Made by a program: the position numbers and the translations under genes. A stretch of 64,000 nucleotides of DNA from Clavibacter sepedonicus (GTDB lineage Bacteria > Actinomycetota > Actinomycetes > Actinomycetales > Microbacteriaceae), in the NCBI RefSeq assembly GCF_000069225.1, contig NC_010407.1:2046001-2110000 (forward strand). The letters are read 5' to 3'. The notes under the pieces are model-generated. The model worked only from the letters and a program-made list of their open reading frames with translations, was not told where the DNA came from and did no database searches. Of this stretch, positions 34,171 to 48,843 are shown in pieces; the first letter of the stretch is position 1, and each line of letters starts with the position of its first letter.

Positions 34171-34424
34171 GCGGCCTCGCCTCCTGGGGGCTCGGATCCG
34201 CCGGGCCGTCCTCCGATGTCGTCGAATGCTCGCGCGCCGGATGCCGCGCCGATGCCGCCTGGCGCGTCGAGTGGCGGAACCCGCGCATCCACACGGCCGA
34301 CCGGGTGAAGACGTGGACGGCGTGCGACGAGCACGTCGCCTTCCTCCGCGACTTCCTCGCCGGGCGCGACTTCCCGGTGCGCGTCGCCGCGCTCGACGCA
34401 CCCGTCGCGGGGGCGATCGCGTGA
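34167..34424 (+). CDS. Small conserved hypothetical protein with putative metal-binding Cys/His
   Basis: 85 residues with two Cys four residues apart (CSRAGC), RVEWRNPRIHTADRVKTW and a CDEHV segment; three Cys and a His could form a zinc site. It occurs between DUF3099 and SURF1 genes in Microbacteriaceae as far as I recall. The GTG overlaps the DUF3099 stop by 4 bases, and its own stop overlaps the SURF1 start. No function is known. Confidence 0.78.
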   Translation: MSGLASWGLGSAGPSSDVVECSRAGCRADAAWRVEWRNPRIHTADRVKTWTACDEHVAFLRDFLAGRDFPVRVAALDAPVAGAIA

Positions 34425-35266
34425 GCCGCTGGCGCTTCGTCCTCAACCGCAGGTGGGCCGGGTACCTCGCGGTCGCCGTGGTCTTCGCCATCGCCTGCGT
34501 CCTCCTCAGCCATTGGCAGTTCGCGCGCCGGGACGAGGCACTCGCCGAGATCGCCAAGGTCGAGGACAACTGGGACCGCGCCCCGCAGCCCGTCGACCAG
34601 GTGCTCGCCGACACGTCGGCGTACGTCGACACGCAGAAGTGGACCCCGGTCACGATGACCGGCACCTACCTGGTCGACCAGCAGCTGCTCGCACGGAACC
34701 GGCCCTTCAACGGGCAGCCCGGCTTCGAGGTCCTCACGCCCCTGCGCCTCGACGACGGGCGGGTGTTCGTGGTCGACCGGGGCTGGGTGCCCATCGGCAA
34801 CTCGCAGGACTCCCCCGACTCCGTCCCCGCCCCGCCCGTCGGCGAGGTCACGGTCACGGCGCGCCTCAAGGCGGGCGAGCCGGAGCTGCCGGGTCGCTCG
34901 GCGCCCGAGGGCCAGATCGCGACCGTCAACCTGCCCGACATCGCCGCGCGCGTCGGCTCACCCACGTTCACGGGCGCGTACGGGCTCCTGATCTCGGAGG
35001 ATCCCGCCCCCGCCGACGCCGCCCCCTTCGCGACGCCGCGCCCCGAGGAGGACGAGGGCCCGCACCTCTCCTACGCGTTCCAGTGGCTGGTGTTCGCAAT
35101 CATCGCGTTCGTCGGCCTCGGCGTCGCGATCCGCAACGAGTACCGCATCATCAACGCGGACGATCCCGAGGAGCAGGACCGCGAGCGCGCCCGTCAGGCC
35201 AAGCGGGCCCGCAAGCAGCCCTCGGACGCCGACGTCGAGGACCGGATCCTCGACGAGGCGCGCTGA
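34421..35266 (+). CDS. SURF1 family protein (cytochrome oxidase assembly)
   Basis: 281 residues with two membrane spans flanking an external domain: residues 13-31 (YLAVAVVFAIACVLLSHW) and about 225-245 (FQWLVFAIIAFVGLGVA). SURF1 proteins help place heme A in cytochrome c oxidase, which fits the ctaA and ctaB genes of this window. Family signs include FARRDEAL, WTPVTMTGTY and FVVDRGWVP. The C-terminal tail is highly charged. GTG 34421 overlaps the previous gene by 4 bases. Confidence 0.9.
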   Translation: MSRWRFVLNRRWAGYLAVAVVFAIACVLLSHWQFARRDEALAEIAKVEDNWDRAPQPVDQVLADTSAYVDTQKWTPVTMTGTYLVDQQLLARNRPFNGQPGFEVLTPLRLDDGRVFVVDRGWVPIGNSQDSPDSVPAPPVGEVTVTARLKAGEPELPGRSAPEGQIATVNLPDIAARVGSPTFTGAYGLLISEDPAPADAAPFATPRPEEDEGPHLSYAFQWLVFAIIAFVGLGVAIRNEYRIINADDPEEQDRERARQAKRARKQPSDADVEDRILDEAR

Positions 35267-35317
35267 GCCGACACCCCGCGGGCTCCTGACGGGTCGTGTC
35301 CGGCCCGCCTGGTCGGG

Positions 35318-36916
<1,599 letters not shown>

Positions 36917-37137
36917 GGTGAGAGGTCCTTCTGTTGAGCGGATGTCCCACGGTCCGTGGGAGGTGGGCGACCCGCAGCAGAGGGGGTCGAGCCCGGTCGG
37001 TCGAGGGCGTCCATCGGACCCGACCCGTCCAGTGTACGAGACGACGGCGGCGCAGCCCTCCCTGCGGCGGGTCGGGAGACGTGACGACGGCCCCACCGGG
37101 AGGGTGGGGCCGTCGTGGACGAGCGGTCGGGCGACGA

Positions 37138-37469
37138 TCACATGGAGAAGCCGAGCGCCCGCATCATGTCGCGGCCGTCGTCGGTGATCCGGTCGGGACC
37201 CCACGGCGGCATCCACACCCAGTTGATGCGGAACGCGGCCACGACGCCGTCGAGCGCCTCGGCGGTCTGCTCCTCGAGCACGTCGGTGAGCGGGCAGCCC
37301 GCGGACGTCAGCGTCATGTGGATGATGAGGGCGTCGTTCTCGTCGTCCCACGCCAGGTCGTAGATGAGGCCCAGGTCGACCACGTTGATCCCCAGCTCGG
37401 GATCCATGACGTCCTTGAGCGCCTCCTCGACCTCGTCGAACTTCTGCGGGGTCAGCGTGCTCTGGGTGC

Positions 37470-37473
<4 letters not shown>
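37138..37473 (-). CDS. sufT: SUF system metal-sulfur cluster assembly factor (SufT, DUF59/MIP18 type)
   Basis: 111 residues of the DUF59 family: VMDPELGINVVDLGLIYD at the start and the TSAGCPLTD region with the conserved Cys that takes part in cluster transfer. It matures Fe-S proteins together with SufBCD. The GTG at 37473 overlaps the sufC stop by 4 bases. In most actinobacteria sufS and sufU stand between sufC and this gene; here they are absent. Confidence 0.9.
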
Positions 37474-38240
<767 letters not shown>

Positions 38241-38253
38241 GCGTGCGGTTCCT

Positions 38254-38574
38254 CTAGCTCTTCGGGGTGGTGTCGATGTGGATGTCGCCGTCCACGATCG
38301 TCACGGGGTAGACGGGGACGGGCTCGTACGCCGGCAGCGTGCGCGGCTTGCCCGTCTCGAGGGAGAACTTCGAGCCGTGGGCCCAGCACTCCAGGGTGTC
38401 GCCCTCGACGAAGCCCTCGGCGAGCGAGATGTCGCCGTGCGTGCAGGTGTCGCCGATGGCGTGCACCGTTCCCGAGGAGTCCTTGACGAGCGCGATGGCG
38501 AGGCCCTCGATCTCGATGCGGAGCGCCTCATTCACGTCGAGGTCGTCGACCGCGCAGATGCGGACGGCAGTCAT
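38254..38574 (-). CDS. Rieske-type [2Fe-2S] ferredoxin-like protein
   Basis: 106 residues with the Rieske ligands C-x-H (CTHGDIS) and C-x2-H (CWAHGSKF), resembling the small subunit NirD or biphenyl-dioxygenase ferredoxins. It has no membrane segment. Its place within the suf operon, overlapping sufD by 4 bases, is normal for actinobacteria and suggests an electron carrier for cluster building, a role not proven in general. Confidence 0.92.
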   Translation of the reverse strand: MTAVRICAVDDLDVNEALRIEIEGLAIALVKDSSGTVHAIGDTCTHGDISLAEGFVEGDTLECWAHGSKFSLETGKPRTLPAYEPVPVYPVTIVDGDIHIDTTPKS

Positions 38575-39782
38575 CGGATCGTCTCCGTGGAGGTGCTGGC
38601 GGAGAGCTCGGCCTCGATGGCGGCCTGCAGCCGCTCCTCCAGGTCGGGCACGCCGATTTGCTGCACGATCTCGCTGAGGAAGCCGCGGACGACGAGGCGA
38701 CGCGCCTCCTCCTCGGTGATCCCGCGGGCCTGCAGGTAGAACAGCTGCTCGTCGTCGAAGCGGCCCGTGGCGCTCGCGTGGCCGGCGCCGGCGATGTCGC
38801 CGGTCTCGATCTCGAGGTTCGGGACGGAGTCGGCGCGCGTGCCGTCCGTGAGGACGAGGTTGCGGTTCTGCTCGTAGCTGTCGGTGCCGGGCGCCGAGCG
38901 GCGGATGAGGACGTCGCCGATCCACACGGTGCGCGCGCCCTTCCCCTGCAACGCGCCCTTGTAGGTGACCCGGCTGCGGGTGTTGGGGGCGTCGTGGTCG
39001 ACGTACACCTGCTGCTCGAGGTGCTGGCCCGCGTCGGCGAAGTACACGCCGAGGAGCTCGCCGTCCGCGCCCTCGTTCGAGAGGTGGGCCGAGGGGTTCA
39101 CGCGCACGATGGATCCGCCGAGCGTCACCACCACGTGCTTGAGCTTCGCGTCACGTCCGACGACGGCCTGGTGGGCGGCCAGGTGGCGCGCCTCGTCGTC
39201 CCACTGCTGCACGGTGACGACCGTGAGCTCGGCCTGGTCGCCGACGACGATCTCGACGTTCTCGACGAGGGACGCCGATCCGACGTTGTCGAGGATGACG
39301 ACGCCGCGGCTGAACGGGGCGGCGGTGATCAGGGTGTGCGCGGCGCGCGGCGCGAGCCCGAGCTCGGAGCGGCCGACCGTGACGGTGACGCGCTCCTCCC
39401 CCGTGACCGCGATGGCGAGCACCTCGCCGAAGGACGACCAGGCGTTGGCCTGGGCGCGGTCCTCCGGGGCTCCCGCGGTGCCGATGCGTGCATCGTCGCG
39501 GGGGATCCAGGAGACGGACGTTCCGTCGGCCCCGCTGTGCGTGACCGGGTAGCGGGAGCCGTCGAGGTCACCGGAGATGAGGTCGTCGAGCCGGCGGACG
39601 GGCGTCAGCTTCCAAACGGCCTCGCGGCCGGTGACCGCTTCGAAGGCCTCGACGTCCGTGGACGTGAAGCGCTCGGAGCGGGTCTGGATGGGGACTGCCG
39701 CCCACCCTCCGTCGGTGTGCGCCCGGTTGCCGTGCTGGTCGGCGGGGACGGGGGCTTCTGTGGTGGCGAGTGGGGTCGTCAT
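38571..39782 (-). CDS. sufD: Fe-S cluster assembly protein SufD
   Basis: 403 residues, the partner of SufB in the SufBC2D scaffold. The C-terminal region SYEQNRNLVLTDGTRADSVP, then GHASATGRFDDEQLFYLQARG and EEARRLVVRGFLSE, is the family signature. The first part is more variable. The start is ATG 39782, with sufB ending at the next base; its stop overlaps the Rieske gene. Confidence 0.94.
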   Translation of the reverse strand: MTTPLATTEAPVPADQHGNRAHTDGGWAAVPIQTRSERFTSTDVEAFEAVTGREAVWKLTPVRRLDDLISGDLDGSRYPVTHSGADGTSVSWIPRDDARIGTAGAPEDRAQANAWSSFGEVLAIAVTGEERVTVTVGRSELGLAPRAAHTLITAAPFSRGVVILDNVGSASLVENVEIVVGDQAELTVVTVQQWDDEARHLAAHQAVVGRDAKLKHVVVTLGGSIVRVNPSAHLSNEGADGELLGVYFADAGQHLEQQVYVDHDAPNTRSRVTYKGALQGKGARTVWIGDVLIRRSAPGTDSYEQNRNLVLTDGTRADSVPNLEIETGDIAGAGHASATGRFDDEQLFYLQARGITEEEARRLVVRGFLSEIVQQIGVPDLEERLQAAIEAELSASTSTETIR

Positions 39783-41201
39783 CTAGCCGACGGATCCTTC
39801 CATGCCCATCTCGATGAGCTTGTTGAGTTCGAGCGCGTACTCCATGGGCAGCTCTCGGGCGATGGGCTCGATGAAGCCGCGGACGATCATGGCCATGGCC
39901 TCGTCCTCGGGCATGCCCCGGCTCATCAGGTAGAACAGCTGCTCCTCGCTCACGCGCGAGACCGTAGCCTCGTGCCCGAGCTGGACGTCGTCCACGCGGA
40001 TGTCGATCGCGGGGTACGTGTCGGAGCGCGAGATCGTGTCGACCAGCAGCGCGTCGCAGCGGACCGTGTTGGCGGAGTGGTGCGCCGCCGCGTCCACGCG
40101 GATCTCGCCGCGGTAGCCTGCCCGGCCGCCGCCGCGCGCGATGGACTTGGAGACGATCGACGACTGCGTGTACGGCGCCATGTGCACCATCTTCGCGCCG
40201 GCGTCCTGGTGCTGGCCGGGGCCCGCGAAGGCGACGGACAGGGTCTCTCCCTTGGCGCGCTCGCCCATGAGGTAGATGGAGGGGTACTTCATCGTGACCT
40301 TGGAGCCGATGTTGCCGTCGATCCACTCCATCGTCGCGCCCTCGGCCGCCGTCGCCCGCTTGGTGACGAGGTTGTAGACGTTGTTCGACCAGTTCTGGAT
40401 GGTCGTGTAGCGGACGCGGGCGTCCTTCTTCACGATGATCTCGACGACCGCGGAGTGCAGCGAGTCGGACTTGTAGATGGGGGCGGTGCAGCCCTCGATG
40501 TAGTGAACGTAGCTGCCCTCGTCCGCGATGATCAGCGTCCGCTCGAACTGGCCCATGTTCTCGGTGTTGATGCGGAAGTACGCCTGCAGCGGGATCTCGA
40601 CGTGCACGCCCTTGGGCACGTACACGAACGAGCCGCCCGACCACACGGCCGTGTTCAGCGCGGCGAACTTGTTGTCGCCCGCGGGGATGACGGTGCCGAA
40701 GTACTCCTTGAACAGGTCCGGGTGCTCGCGCAGCGCCGTGTCGGTGTCCATGAAGATGACGCCCTGGTCCTCGAGCTCCTTCTGGATGGAGTGGAAGACG
40801 ACCTCGGACTCGTACTGGGCCGCGACGCCGGAGACGAGTCGCTGGCGCTCCGCCTCGGGGATGCCGAGCCGCTCGTACGTGTTCTTGATGTCGTCGGGCA
40901 GGTCCTCCCATGTCTGGGCCTGCTTCTCCGTGGAGCGCACGAAGTACTTGATGTTGTCGAAGTCGATGCCGGACAGGTCGGCTCCCCACGTCGGCATGGG
41001 CTTCTTGCCGAAGAGCTCGTAGCCCTTCATGCGGTTGGCGAGCATCCACTCGGGCTCGCTCTTGCGCCGCGAGATGTCGGCGACGACCTGCGGGGAGATG
41101 CCGCGCTTGGCCGAGGCGCCGGCGACGTCCGAGTCGGACCATCCGAACTCGTACTGCCCCAGGCTCTCGAGCTCCGGTCGGTCGATGAGCACATCCGACA
41201 T
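39783..41201 (-). CDS. sufB: Fe-S cluster assembly protein SufB
   Basis: 472 residues; the scaffold subunit on which clusters form. Conserved segments include [47 protein letters not shown], and the C-terminal [20 protein letters not shown]. The start ATG 41201 follows AGGAAA. It is the first gene of the suf operon and is divergent from ctaA. No sufR repressor gene stands before it in this window, unlike Mycobacterium and Streptomyces. Confidence 0.95.
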   Translation of the reverse strand: MSDVLIDRPELESLGQYEFGWSDSDVAGASAKRGISPQVVADISRRKSEPEWMLANRMKGYELFGKKPMPTWGADLSGIDFDNIKYFVRSTEKQAQTWEDLPDDIKNTYERLGIPEAERQRLVSGVAAQYESEVVFHSIQKELEDQGVIFMDTDTALREHPDLFKEYFGTVIPAGDNKFAALNTAVWSGGSFVYVPKGVHVEIPLQAYFRINTENMGQFERTLIIADEGSYVHYIEGCTAPIYKSDSLHSAVVEIIVKKDARVRYTTIQNWSNNVYNLVTKRATAAEGATMEWIDGNIGSKVTMKYPSIYLMGERAKGETLSVAFAGPGQHQDAGAKMVHMAPYTQSSIVSKSIARGGGRAGYRGEIRVDAAAHHSANTVRCDALLVDTISRSDTYPAIDIRVDDVQLGHEATVSRVSEEQLFYLMSRGMPEDEAMAMIVRGFIEPIARELPMEYALELNKLIEMGMEGSVG

Positions 41202-41228
41202 GGCTACCTGCTTTCCTGACGATCTGGG

Positions 41229-41248
41229 CGTATCAGCGCCGTATCGGC
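41229..41248. promoter_or_regulatory. Two direct repeats CGTATCrGC upstream of sufB
   Basis: CGTATCAGC (41229-41237) and CGTATCGGC (41240-41248) begin 11 bases apart, one helical turn, 28 bases above the sufB start. On the minus strand they overlap the region where a promoter is expected. A regulator site is possible; the rest of the 264-base divergent region to ctaA holds nothing else clear. Confidence 0.35.
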
Positions 41249-41465
41249 ATACCCCCCGCACGGCGACGCCGCTTCGGTGACGAGAGGAAGACTGTGGGTG
41301 TCCGGGATGCGGCGGCTCCACGCCCCGCGCCCCTCTTAGGATGAACAGGAACGCGGGTGGACTTGTTCCCGCCGTCCTCGCTGACGTGCCGGATGCTGCA
41401 AGACCCGACGTGTTCCATGAACCACCCGATTCTACGGGCAATCCAGCGGGCGCGGAAGGCAGGCA

Positions 41466-42476
41466 GTGACTCACGGCACCGATGCGGGGCAGTCTCCCAG
41501 TGGGAGCGTGCTAGATCAGACCCTCATGGTCGGCAGGCGGCTGCGGGAGCGGCTGCCGGACGGGATCACCCGCGTCACGCGGATGCTCGTCTGGACCACT
41601 CTCGTCGTGCAGACGCTCGTCGTCGGCACGGGCGGGCTCGTCCGTCTCACGGGATCGGGACTGGGGTGCCCGACGTGGCCGCGGTGCACCGCCGACTCGT
41701 TCGTGTCGACGCCCGAGATGGGCGTGCACGGCGTCATCGAGTTCGGCAACCGCCTGCTCACCTTCGTGCTGGTGATCGTGGCGATCGCCACGTTCCTCGC
41801 CGTCCTGCGTCTCCGGAACCGCGGACGCGGCCTCTTCTCGATCGCGCTCGCCATCGGCCTCGGCATCCCCGCGCAAGGGGTCATCGGCGGCATCACCGTC
41901 CTGACCGGACTGAACCCGTACGTCGTCGGCCTCCACTTCGTGGTGTCCGTGGTGCTCGTCGTGCTGTCCACCGTGCTGGTGTGGCGCACCTACCACCCGC
42001 TCGACGAGGCCGAGCGCTCGGTCCCGTCCTCCTTCCTGTCCCTGGCGCGCGCCACCGCCGTCGTCGTCGGCATCACGATCCTCGTCGGCATCGTCGTCAC
42101 CGGATCCGGTCCCCACGCGGGCGACCAGGGTGCGGCGCGCAACGGGCTCGACCCGGAGCTGCTGCAGCACGTCCACAGCTGGCCGGCGTACACGACGTTC
42201 GGGCTGACGATCGCCCTGGTCGTCATCGCGGCCCGCAACCGGTGGACCGCCGTGTCGCGCTGGACCCGGGCGCTCCTCGCGGTCGAGCTCGTGCAGATCG
42301 CCGTCGGCCTGATCCAGGCGCGCACGGGCCTCCCCGAGTTCCTCGTGGGGCTGCACATGGTCCTCGCGTGCCTGCTGGCCTCCGCGATGACCGCGACGCT
42401 GCTGAGCACCACGCGCCGGGCCGACACCCTGCGGCTGACCCCCGCGGAGGCGCGGCGCTCCGCCCACGTGGGCTGA
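41466..42476 (+). CDS. ctaA: Heme A synthase (COX15/CtaA family)
   Basis: 336 residues with eight membrane spans. It oxidises the C8 methyl of heme O to make heme A for cytochrome c oxidase. Conserved features: [20 protein letters not shown] near TM1-2 (with the paired Cys), the His in [12 protein letters not shown], and the later heme-binding His in LQHVHSW and VGLHMVLA. The start may be GTG 41466, GTG 41508 or ATG 41526; the first is kept for length, though the ribosome sites are weak. It stands opposite the suf operon. Confidence 0.92.
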   Translation: MTHGTDAGQSPSGSVLDQTLMVGRRLRERLPDGITRVTRMLVWTTLVVQTLVVGTGGLVRLTGSGLGCPTWPRCTADSFVSTPEMGVHGVIEFGNRLLTFVLVIVAIATFLAVLRLRNRGRGLFSIALAIGLGIPAQGVIGGITVLTGLNPYVVGLHFVVSVVLVVLSTVLVWRTYHPLDEAERSVPSSFLSLARATAVVVGITILVGIVVTGSGPHAGDQGAARNGLDPELLQHVHSWPAYTTFGLTIALVVIAARNRWTAVSRWTRALLAVELVQIAVGLIQARTGLPEFLVGLHMVLACLLASAMTATLLSTTRRADTLRLTPAEARRSAHVG

Positions 42477-42492
42477 TCCCCGCCCGTCCCGT

Positions 42493-42534
42493 CGACGACG
42501 CCCGCCCGAGCACCGCTCGCGGCGGGCGTCGTCG
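42493..42534. terminator. 14-bp hairpin after ctaA
   Basis: Arms 42493-42506 and 42521-42534 (CGACGACGCCCGCC and its complement) enclose a 14-base loop, 17 bases past the ctaA stop. It probably ends ctaA and perhaps ctaB on the other strand. The remaining bases to 42761 show no other feature. Confidence 0.75.
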
Positions 42535-42761
42535 TCCCGGGCGAAGCCCACGGGACATCCCCACCCGGGCCCGGACGCGAGGTCCGCGGTCGTCGGACAT
42601 GCCCGGACGAGCAGGAGCCGGGTCCTGATCGGCCCCCGGGCCCAGCGCCCTGGGTCCCTCGCCTCGAGCGCCGTCAGCGGAGCCGGGCGTCGTCGCGACG
42701 GAGACCGTCGGCCGGCGGGGGCGTCAGTCGACGGACGAGCGCCGCGGACCCGACGCGGGGA

Positions 42762-43682
42762 TCAGAAGGGAAGGAGCGGGTCGATGCCGACCGCCAGGAA
42801 CAGCAGCGAGAGGTACGAGATCGACGCGTGGAAGACGCGCATCGGCTTGATGGGCTCGTGGCGCACCGCGAGGTCGTACAGGCGGTGCGTCTCGTAGACG
42901 AACCAGCCGCCGCCCGCGAGCGCGGCGAGCGTGTAGACGAGCCCCATGCCCGCGACCGGGATGAGCAGCAGCGAGCAGGCGAGCGTGGCCCACGAGTACA
43001 GGATGGTCTGGAGGCCGACGGCGGCGCGGCCGCGGACGACGGCGAGCATGGGCACGTTGACCGAGGCGTAGTCGTCGCGGTACTTCATGGACAGCGGCCA
43101 GTAGTGCGGCGGGGTCCAGAGGAACACGATCATGAAGAGGATCACCGGCGCCCAGGAGATGTCGCCGGTGACGGCGGCCCACCCGATGAGCACGGGCATG
43201 CAGCCGGCCGCTCCGCCCCAGACGATGTTCTGCGGCGTGCGGCGCTTCAGCCACAGCGTGTAGACGAAGACGTAGAAGAGGATGGCGGCCAGCGAGAGCG
43301 CCGCGGCCAGCCAGTTGGAGATGACGCCGAGCCAGATGATGCTGGCGACGCCGATGATCCAGGCGAAGACGAGCGCCTCGCGATCCGTCAGCTCCCCCGT
43401 CACCAGGGGTCGGCGCTGCGTGCGCTTCATGACGCGGTCGATGTCGCGGTCGATGTAGCAGTTGAAGGCGTTGGCGCTGCCCGCGCTGAGCGTTCCTCCG
43501 ACAAGCACGCCGAGGATCAGCCACGGGTTCGGCCACCCGCCCTGGGCGAGGATCATGACGGGCGCGGTGGTCACGAGCAGGAGCTCGATGACGCGCGGCT
43601 TCGTCAGTGCGACGTACGCCTTGGTCTTCCTCGCCACGCCGATCGTCTCCCGATCGACCCGACTCTGCACCGCAACGTTCAT
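42762..43682 (-). CDS. ctaB: Protoheme IX farnesyltransferase (heme O synthase)
   Basis: 306 residues, a UbiA-type prenyltransferase with about nine membrane spans. It adds farnesyl to heme B to make heme O, the substrate of CtaA. The Asp-rich metal site is [19 protein letters not shown], followed by [15 protein letters not shown]; the second site is [16 protein letters not shown]. The start is ATG 43682 with AGAGG before it. It is divergent from tkt, with TACCAT at 43715-43720 as a possible -10 box. Confidence 0.94.
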   Translation of the reverse strand: MNVAVQSRVDRETIGVARKTKAYVALTKPRVIELLLVTTAPVMILAQGGWPNPWLILGVLVGGTLSAGSANAFNCYIDRDIDRVMKRTQRRPLVTGELTDREALVFAWIIGVASIIWLGVISNWLAAALSLAAILFYVFVYTLWLKRRTPQNIVWGGAAGCMPVLIGWAAVTGDISWAPVILFMIVFLWTPPHYWPLSMKYRDDYASVNVPMLAVVRGRAAVGLQTILYSWATLACSLLLIPVAGMGLVYTLAALAGGGWFVYETHRLYDLAVRHEPIKPMRVFHASISYLSLLFLAVGIDPLLPF

Positions 43683-43714
43683 CGCACCTCTAACTCGCCG
43701 GACATTCCCTCCCC

Positions 43715-43720
43715 ATGGTA
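43715..43720 (-). promoter_or_regulatory. Candidate -10 box TACCAT for ctaB
   Basis: It fits TAnnnT on the minus strand, 32 bases above the ctaB start. No clear -35. Confidence 0.3.
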
Positions 43721-43799
43721 GGCCACGGCCCCTGCGAGCCGAGCCGCGTCGGGCCCGTCGCGACGGGCTCGGAACACCTGGGGCCAAGTGGGTGTTCCC

Positions 43800-43805
43800 T
43801 ATACT
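43800..43805 (+). promoter_or_regulatory. -10 box TATACT for the tkt cluster
   Basis: A near-consensus -10 hexamer about 51 bases before the tkt GTG. No consensus -35 is visible at 17 bases. It probably drives tkt and the pentose-phosphate genes downstream. Confidence 0.55.
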
Positions 43806-43856
43806 GATAGGCGGTCCGGCTGGGCCTCCCCCCATCTTCAGAAGGGCTAGAACCAA

Positions 43857-45947
<2,091 letters not shown>

Positions 45948-46036
45948 AAGCTGACGAGGAGCGGGGCGGCCGAGCTGCTCCGCTCCCCGCCGGCCCGCCC
46001 CGACCGAGCGCCCACCAGCGCGTCGGCCGGGTACCC

Positions 46037-46064
46037 GGGAGGGGCGCACGCGTGCGCCCCTCCC
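46037..46064. terminator. 28-bp perfect palindrome between tkt and tal
   Basis: GGGAGGGGCGCACG with its exact complement, 90 bases after the tkt stop and 33 bases before the tal start. No T tract follows. It may be a partial terminator or a processing/stability hairpin that sets the ratio of tkt to the later genes. Confidence 0.6.
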
Positions 46065-46097
46065 CCAGAACCTCACAACCAGCGAGAAGAAGGCAAC

Positions 46098-47213
46098 ATG
46101 ACCGACACCACTTCCCCCACCGCGCAGCTCTCCGCCGCGGGCGTCAGCATCTGGCTCGACGACCTGTCCCGCGAGCGCATCGATGCCAAGGGCATCGAGA
46201 AGGTGATCGCCGAGCGCGACGTCGTCGGCATCACGACGAACCCCACCATCTTCGCGTCGGCCCTCGCCAAGGGCGAGGCGTACGACGCCCAGGTCCGCGA
46301 GCTCGCAGCCGACGGCGCCGACGTCGACCGCGCGGTCTTCGAGATCACCACCCGTGACGTCGGCGAGGCAGCGCGCATCTTCCGGCCGGTCTACGACCGC
46401 ACCGTCGGCTTCGACGGCCGCGTCTCGATCGAGGTCTCCCCCGACTTCGCCAACGACACCCAGGCGACCATCGACGAGGCCCACAAGCTGTGGGACAAGA
46501 TCTCCGAGCCCAACGTCATGATCAAGATCCCCGCGACCCGCGAGGGCCTCGAGGCCATCACCGAGGTCATCGGCGCCGGCATCAGCGTCAACGTCACCCT
46601 GATCTTCTCGCTCGAGCGCTACCGCGAGGTCATCAACGCGTACCTGACCGGCCTCGAGAAGGCGAAGGCGGCGGGCATCGACCTGTCGACCATCCACTCG
46701 GTCGCCTCCTTCTTCGTGTCGCGCGTCGACACCGAGATCGACAAGCGCCTCGACGCGATCGGCACCGAGGAGGCCACCGCGCTCAAGAGCAAGGCCGGCG
46801 TCGCCAACGCGCAGCTCGCCTACCAGGCGTTCGAGCAGTCCTTCGCCTCCGAGCGCGCCCAGGGCCTCCTCGGCGCCGGCGCCAACAAGCAGCGCCCCCT
46901 CTGGGCGTCCACCGGCGTCAAGAGCCCCGACCTGCCCGACACGCTCTACGTGACGCAGCTCGTCGCGGCGGACGTCGTCAACACGATGCCCGAGAAGACG
47001 CTCGACGCGACCTTCGACCACGGGGTCATCGAGGGCGACACCATCACGGGCTCCTACGACGCCGCCAACGAGGTCCTCAACGCGGTCGACGGACTCGGCA
47101 TCTCCTACAAGGAGGTCACGGAGCTCCTCGAGAAGGAGGGCGTCGAGAAGTTCAAGGTGTCGTGGAGCGAGCTCATCGAGACCGTGACGACCGCCCTGGA
47201 CGGCGCCAAGTGA
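46098..47213 (+). CDS. tal: Transaldolase
   Basis: Moves a three-carbon unit between sedoheptulose 7-phosphate and glyceraldehyde 3-phosphate. 371 residues, the long actinobacterial form. [13 protein letters not shown] lies near the start; the Schiff-base Lys is in [23 protein letters not shown] follows. ATG 46098 follows AGAAGAAGG. Its stop overlaps the pgi GTG by 4 bases (GTGA). Confidence 0.95.
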   Translation: MTDTTSPTAQLSAAGVSIWLDDLSRERIDAKGIEKVIAERDVVGITTNPTIFASALAKGEAYDAQVRELAADGADVDRAVFEITTRDVGEAARIFRPVYDRTVGFDGRVSIEVSPDFANDTQATIDEAHKLWDKISEPNVMIKIPATREGLEAITEVIGAGISVNVTLIFSLERYREVINAYLTGLEKAKAAGIDLSTIHSVASFFVSRVDTEIDKRLDAIGTEEATALKSKAGVANAQLAYQAFEQSFASERAQGLLGAGANKQRPLWASTGVKSPDLPDTLYVTQLVAADVVNTMPEKTLDATFDHGVIEGDTITGSYDAANEVLNAVDGLGISYKEVTELLEKEGVEKFKVSWSELIETVTTALDGAK

Positions 47214-48805
47214 GCGTCCGCATCGCGCTGAGCGGCGCGGCGGCCACGGCCGTCGAGACCCACGTCCCCGCGCTCGTCGAGGCGCACGTCGCCTCCGGCA
47301 TCACGGGGCTCGACGGCACCCTCTGGGGCCCCGACGCCGAGTCCGAGGCCACCAAGCGCCTCGGCTGGACCCAGGCGGTCTCCGTATCCCGTCCCCTCGT
47401 CGCCGAGATCACGGCGCTCCGCGAGGAGCTCCGCGGCCAGGGCGTCGACCACATCGTCCTCGGCGGCATGGGCGGATCCTCGCTCGCGCCCGAGGTCATC
47501 ACCCGCACCGCGGGCGTCGAGCTCACGGTCCTGGACTCGACCGACCCCGGCCAGGTCCTCGCCGCGCTCGGCGACCGCCTCGCCACCACGGCGGTCGTCA
47601 TCTCGTCGAAGTCCGGCTCCACGCTCGAGACCGACAGCCAGAAGCGCGTCTACGAGAAGTCGTTCCGCGAGGCGGGCATCGACCCGACCACGCGCATCGT
47701 CATCGTGACCGACCCGGGCTCCCCGCTCGACGAGTCGGCCCGCGCCGACGGCTACCGCGTCTTCAACGCGGACCCCGACGTGGGCGGCCGCTACAGCGCG
47801 CTGACCGCCTTCGGCCTCGTGCCGTCGGGCCTCGCGGGCGCCGACATCGGCGGCCTGCTCGACGAAGCGGAGGCGGCCTCGGCGCAGCTCGCCGTCGACG
47901 ACGTCTCGAACCCGGGCCTCGTGCTCGGCGCCGCGATCGCCGGCACCTCGCCGCTGAAGGACAAGCTCGGTATCGTCTCCGACGGCACGCACATCGTGGG
48001 CTTCGGCGACTGGGTCGAGCAGCTCATCGCGGAGTCCACCGGCAAGCTCGGAACGGGCCTCCTGCCCGTCGTGCTGCCGACCGACGCCCCTGAGCTCGCG
48101 CTCGGCCTCGCCGACCTGCAGATCGCGCGGCTCGTCGCCGACGTCGACGCGCACGACGCGGCCGAGGGCGAGATCGTCATCAGCGGCACGCTCGGCGCGC
48201 AGATCCTCACGTGGGAGTACGCCGTCGCCGTCGCGGGCCGCCTGCTCGAGATCAACCCCTTCGACCAGCCCGACGTGGAGGCCGCCAAGGTCGCCGCGCG
48301 CGGGCTGCTCGACGACCGTCCCGCGCCGGAGGCCCCCGTCGTCACGACGGACGGCATCGAGGTCCGCGGCACCAGCGAGGTCACCGAGGGCGCGACCGAC
48401 GTCTCCTCCGCGATCGACGCCCTGCTCGCGCAGGTCGGCCCGACGGGCTACGTCGCCGTGCAGGCCTTCGTCGACCGCCTCGCCCTCCCCGAGCTCGAGC
48501 GCCTCCTCGACGCCGTCGCCCGCAAGGTCGGCCGGCCCGTCACGTTCGGCTGGGGTCCGCGCTTCCTCCACTCCACGGGGCAGTTCCACAAGGGCGGCAC
48601 CCCCGTCGGCGTGTTCCTGCAGATCACCGCGGACGCGGCCGAGGATCTCGAGATCCCCGACCGCCCCTTCACCTTCGGGCAGCTCATCCAGGCGCAGGCC
48701 GCCGGCGACGCCACCGTGCTCGCCGAGCACGGTCGTCCCGTCCTGCGACTGAACCTGACCGATCCCACCACGGACGCCCGGGCCCTGCTCTCGACGCTCG
48801 AATGA
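47210..48805 (+). CDS. pgi: Glucose-6-phosphate isomerase
   Basis: Interconverts glucose 6-phosphate and fructose 6-phosphate. 531 residues with two SIS domains: [15 protein letters not shown] and [13 protein letters not shown] in the first, [14 protein letters not shown] and [12 protein letters not shown] in the second. The sequence is of the divergent actinobacterial class rather than the E. coli type. The GTG overlaps the tal stop. It joins the pentose-phosphate and glycolytic genes in one cluster. Confidence 0.9.
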   Translation: MSVRIALSGAAATAVETHVPALVEAHVASGITGLDGTLWGPDAESEATKRLGWTQAVSVSRPLVAEITALREELRGQGVDHIVLGGMGGSSLAPEVITRTAGVELTVLDSTDPGQVLAALGDRLATTAVVISSKSGSTLETDSQKRVYEKSFREAGIDPTTRIVIVTDPGSPLDESARADGYRVFNADPDVGGRYSALTAFGLVPSGLAGADIGGLLDEAEAASAQLAVDDVSNPGLVLGAAIAGTSPLKDKLGIVSDGTHIVGFGDWVEQLIAESTGKLGTGLLPVVLPTDAPELALGLADLQIARLVADVDAHDAAEGEIVISGTLGAQILTWEYAVAVAGRLLEINPFDQPDVEAAKVAARGLLDDRPAPEAPVVTTDGIEVRGTSEVTEGATDVSSAIDALLAQVGPTGYVAVQAFVDRLALPELERLLDAVARKVGRPVTFGWGPRFLHSTGQFHKGGTPVGVFLQITADAAEDLEIPDRPFTFGQLIQAQAAGDATVLAEHGRPVLRLNLTDPTTDARALLSTLE

Positions 48806-48843
48806 CCGCATCGCCGGACGCGTCCGGCAGATCGAGGAGTTAC

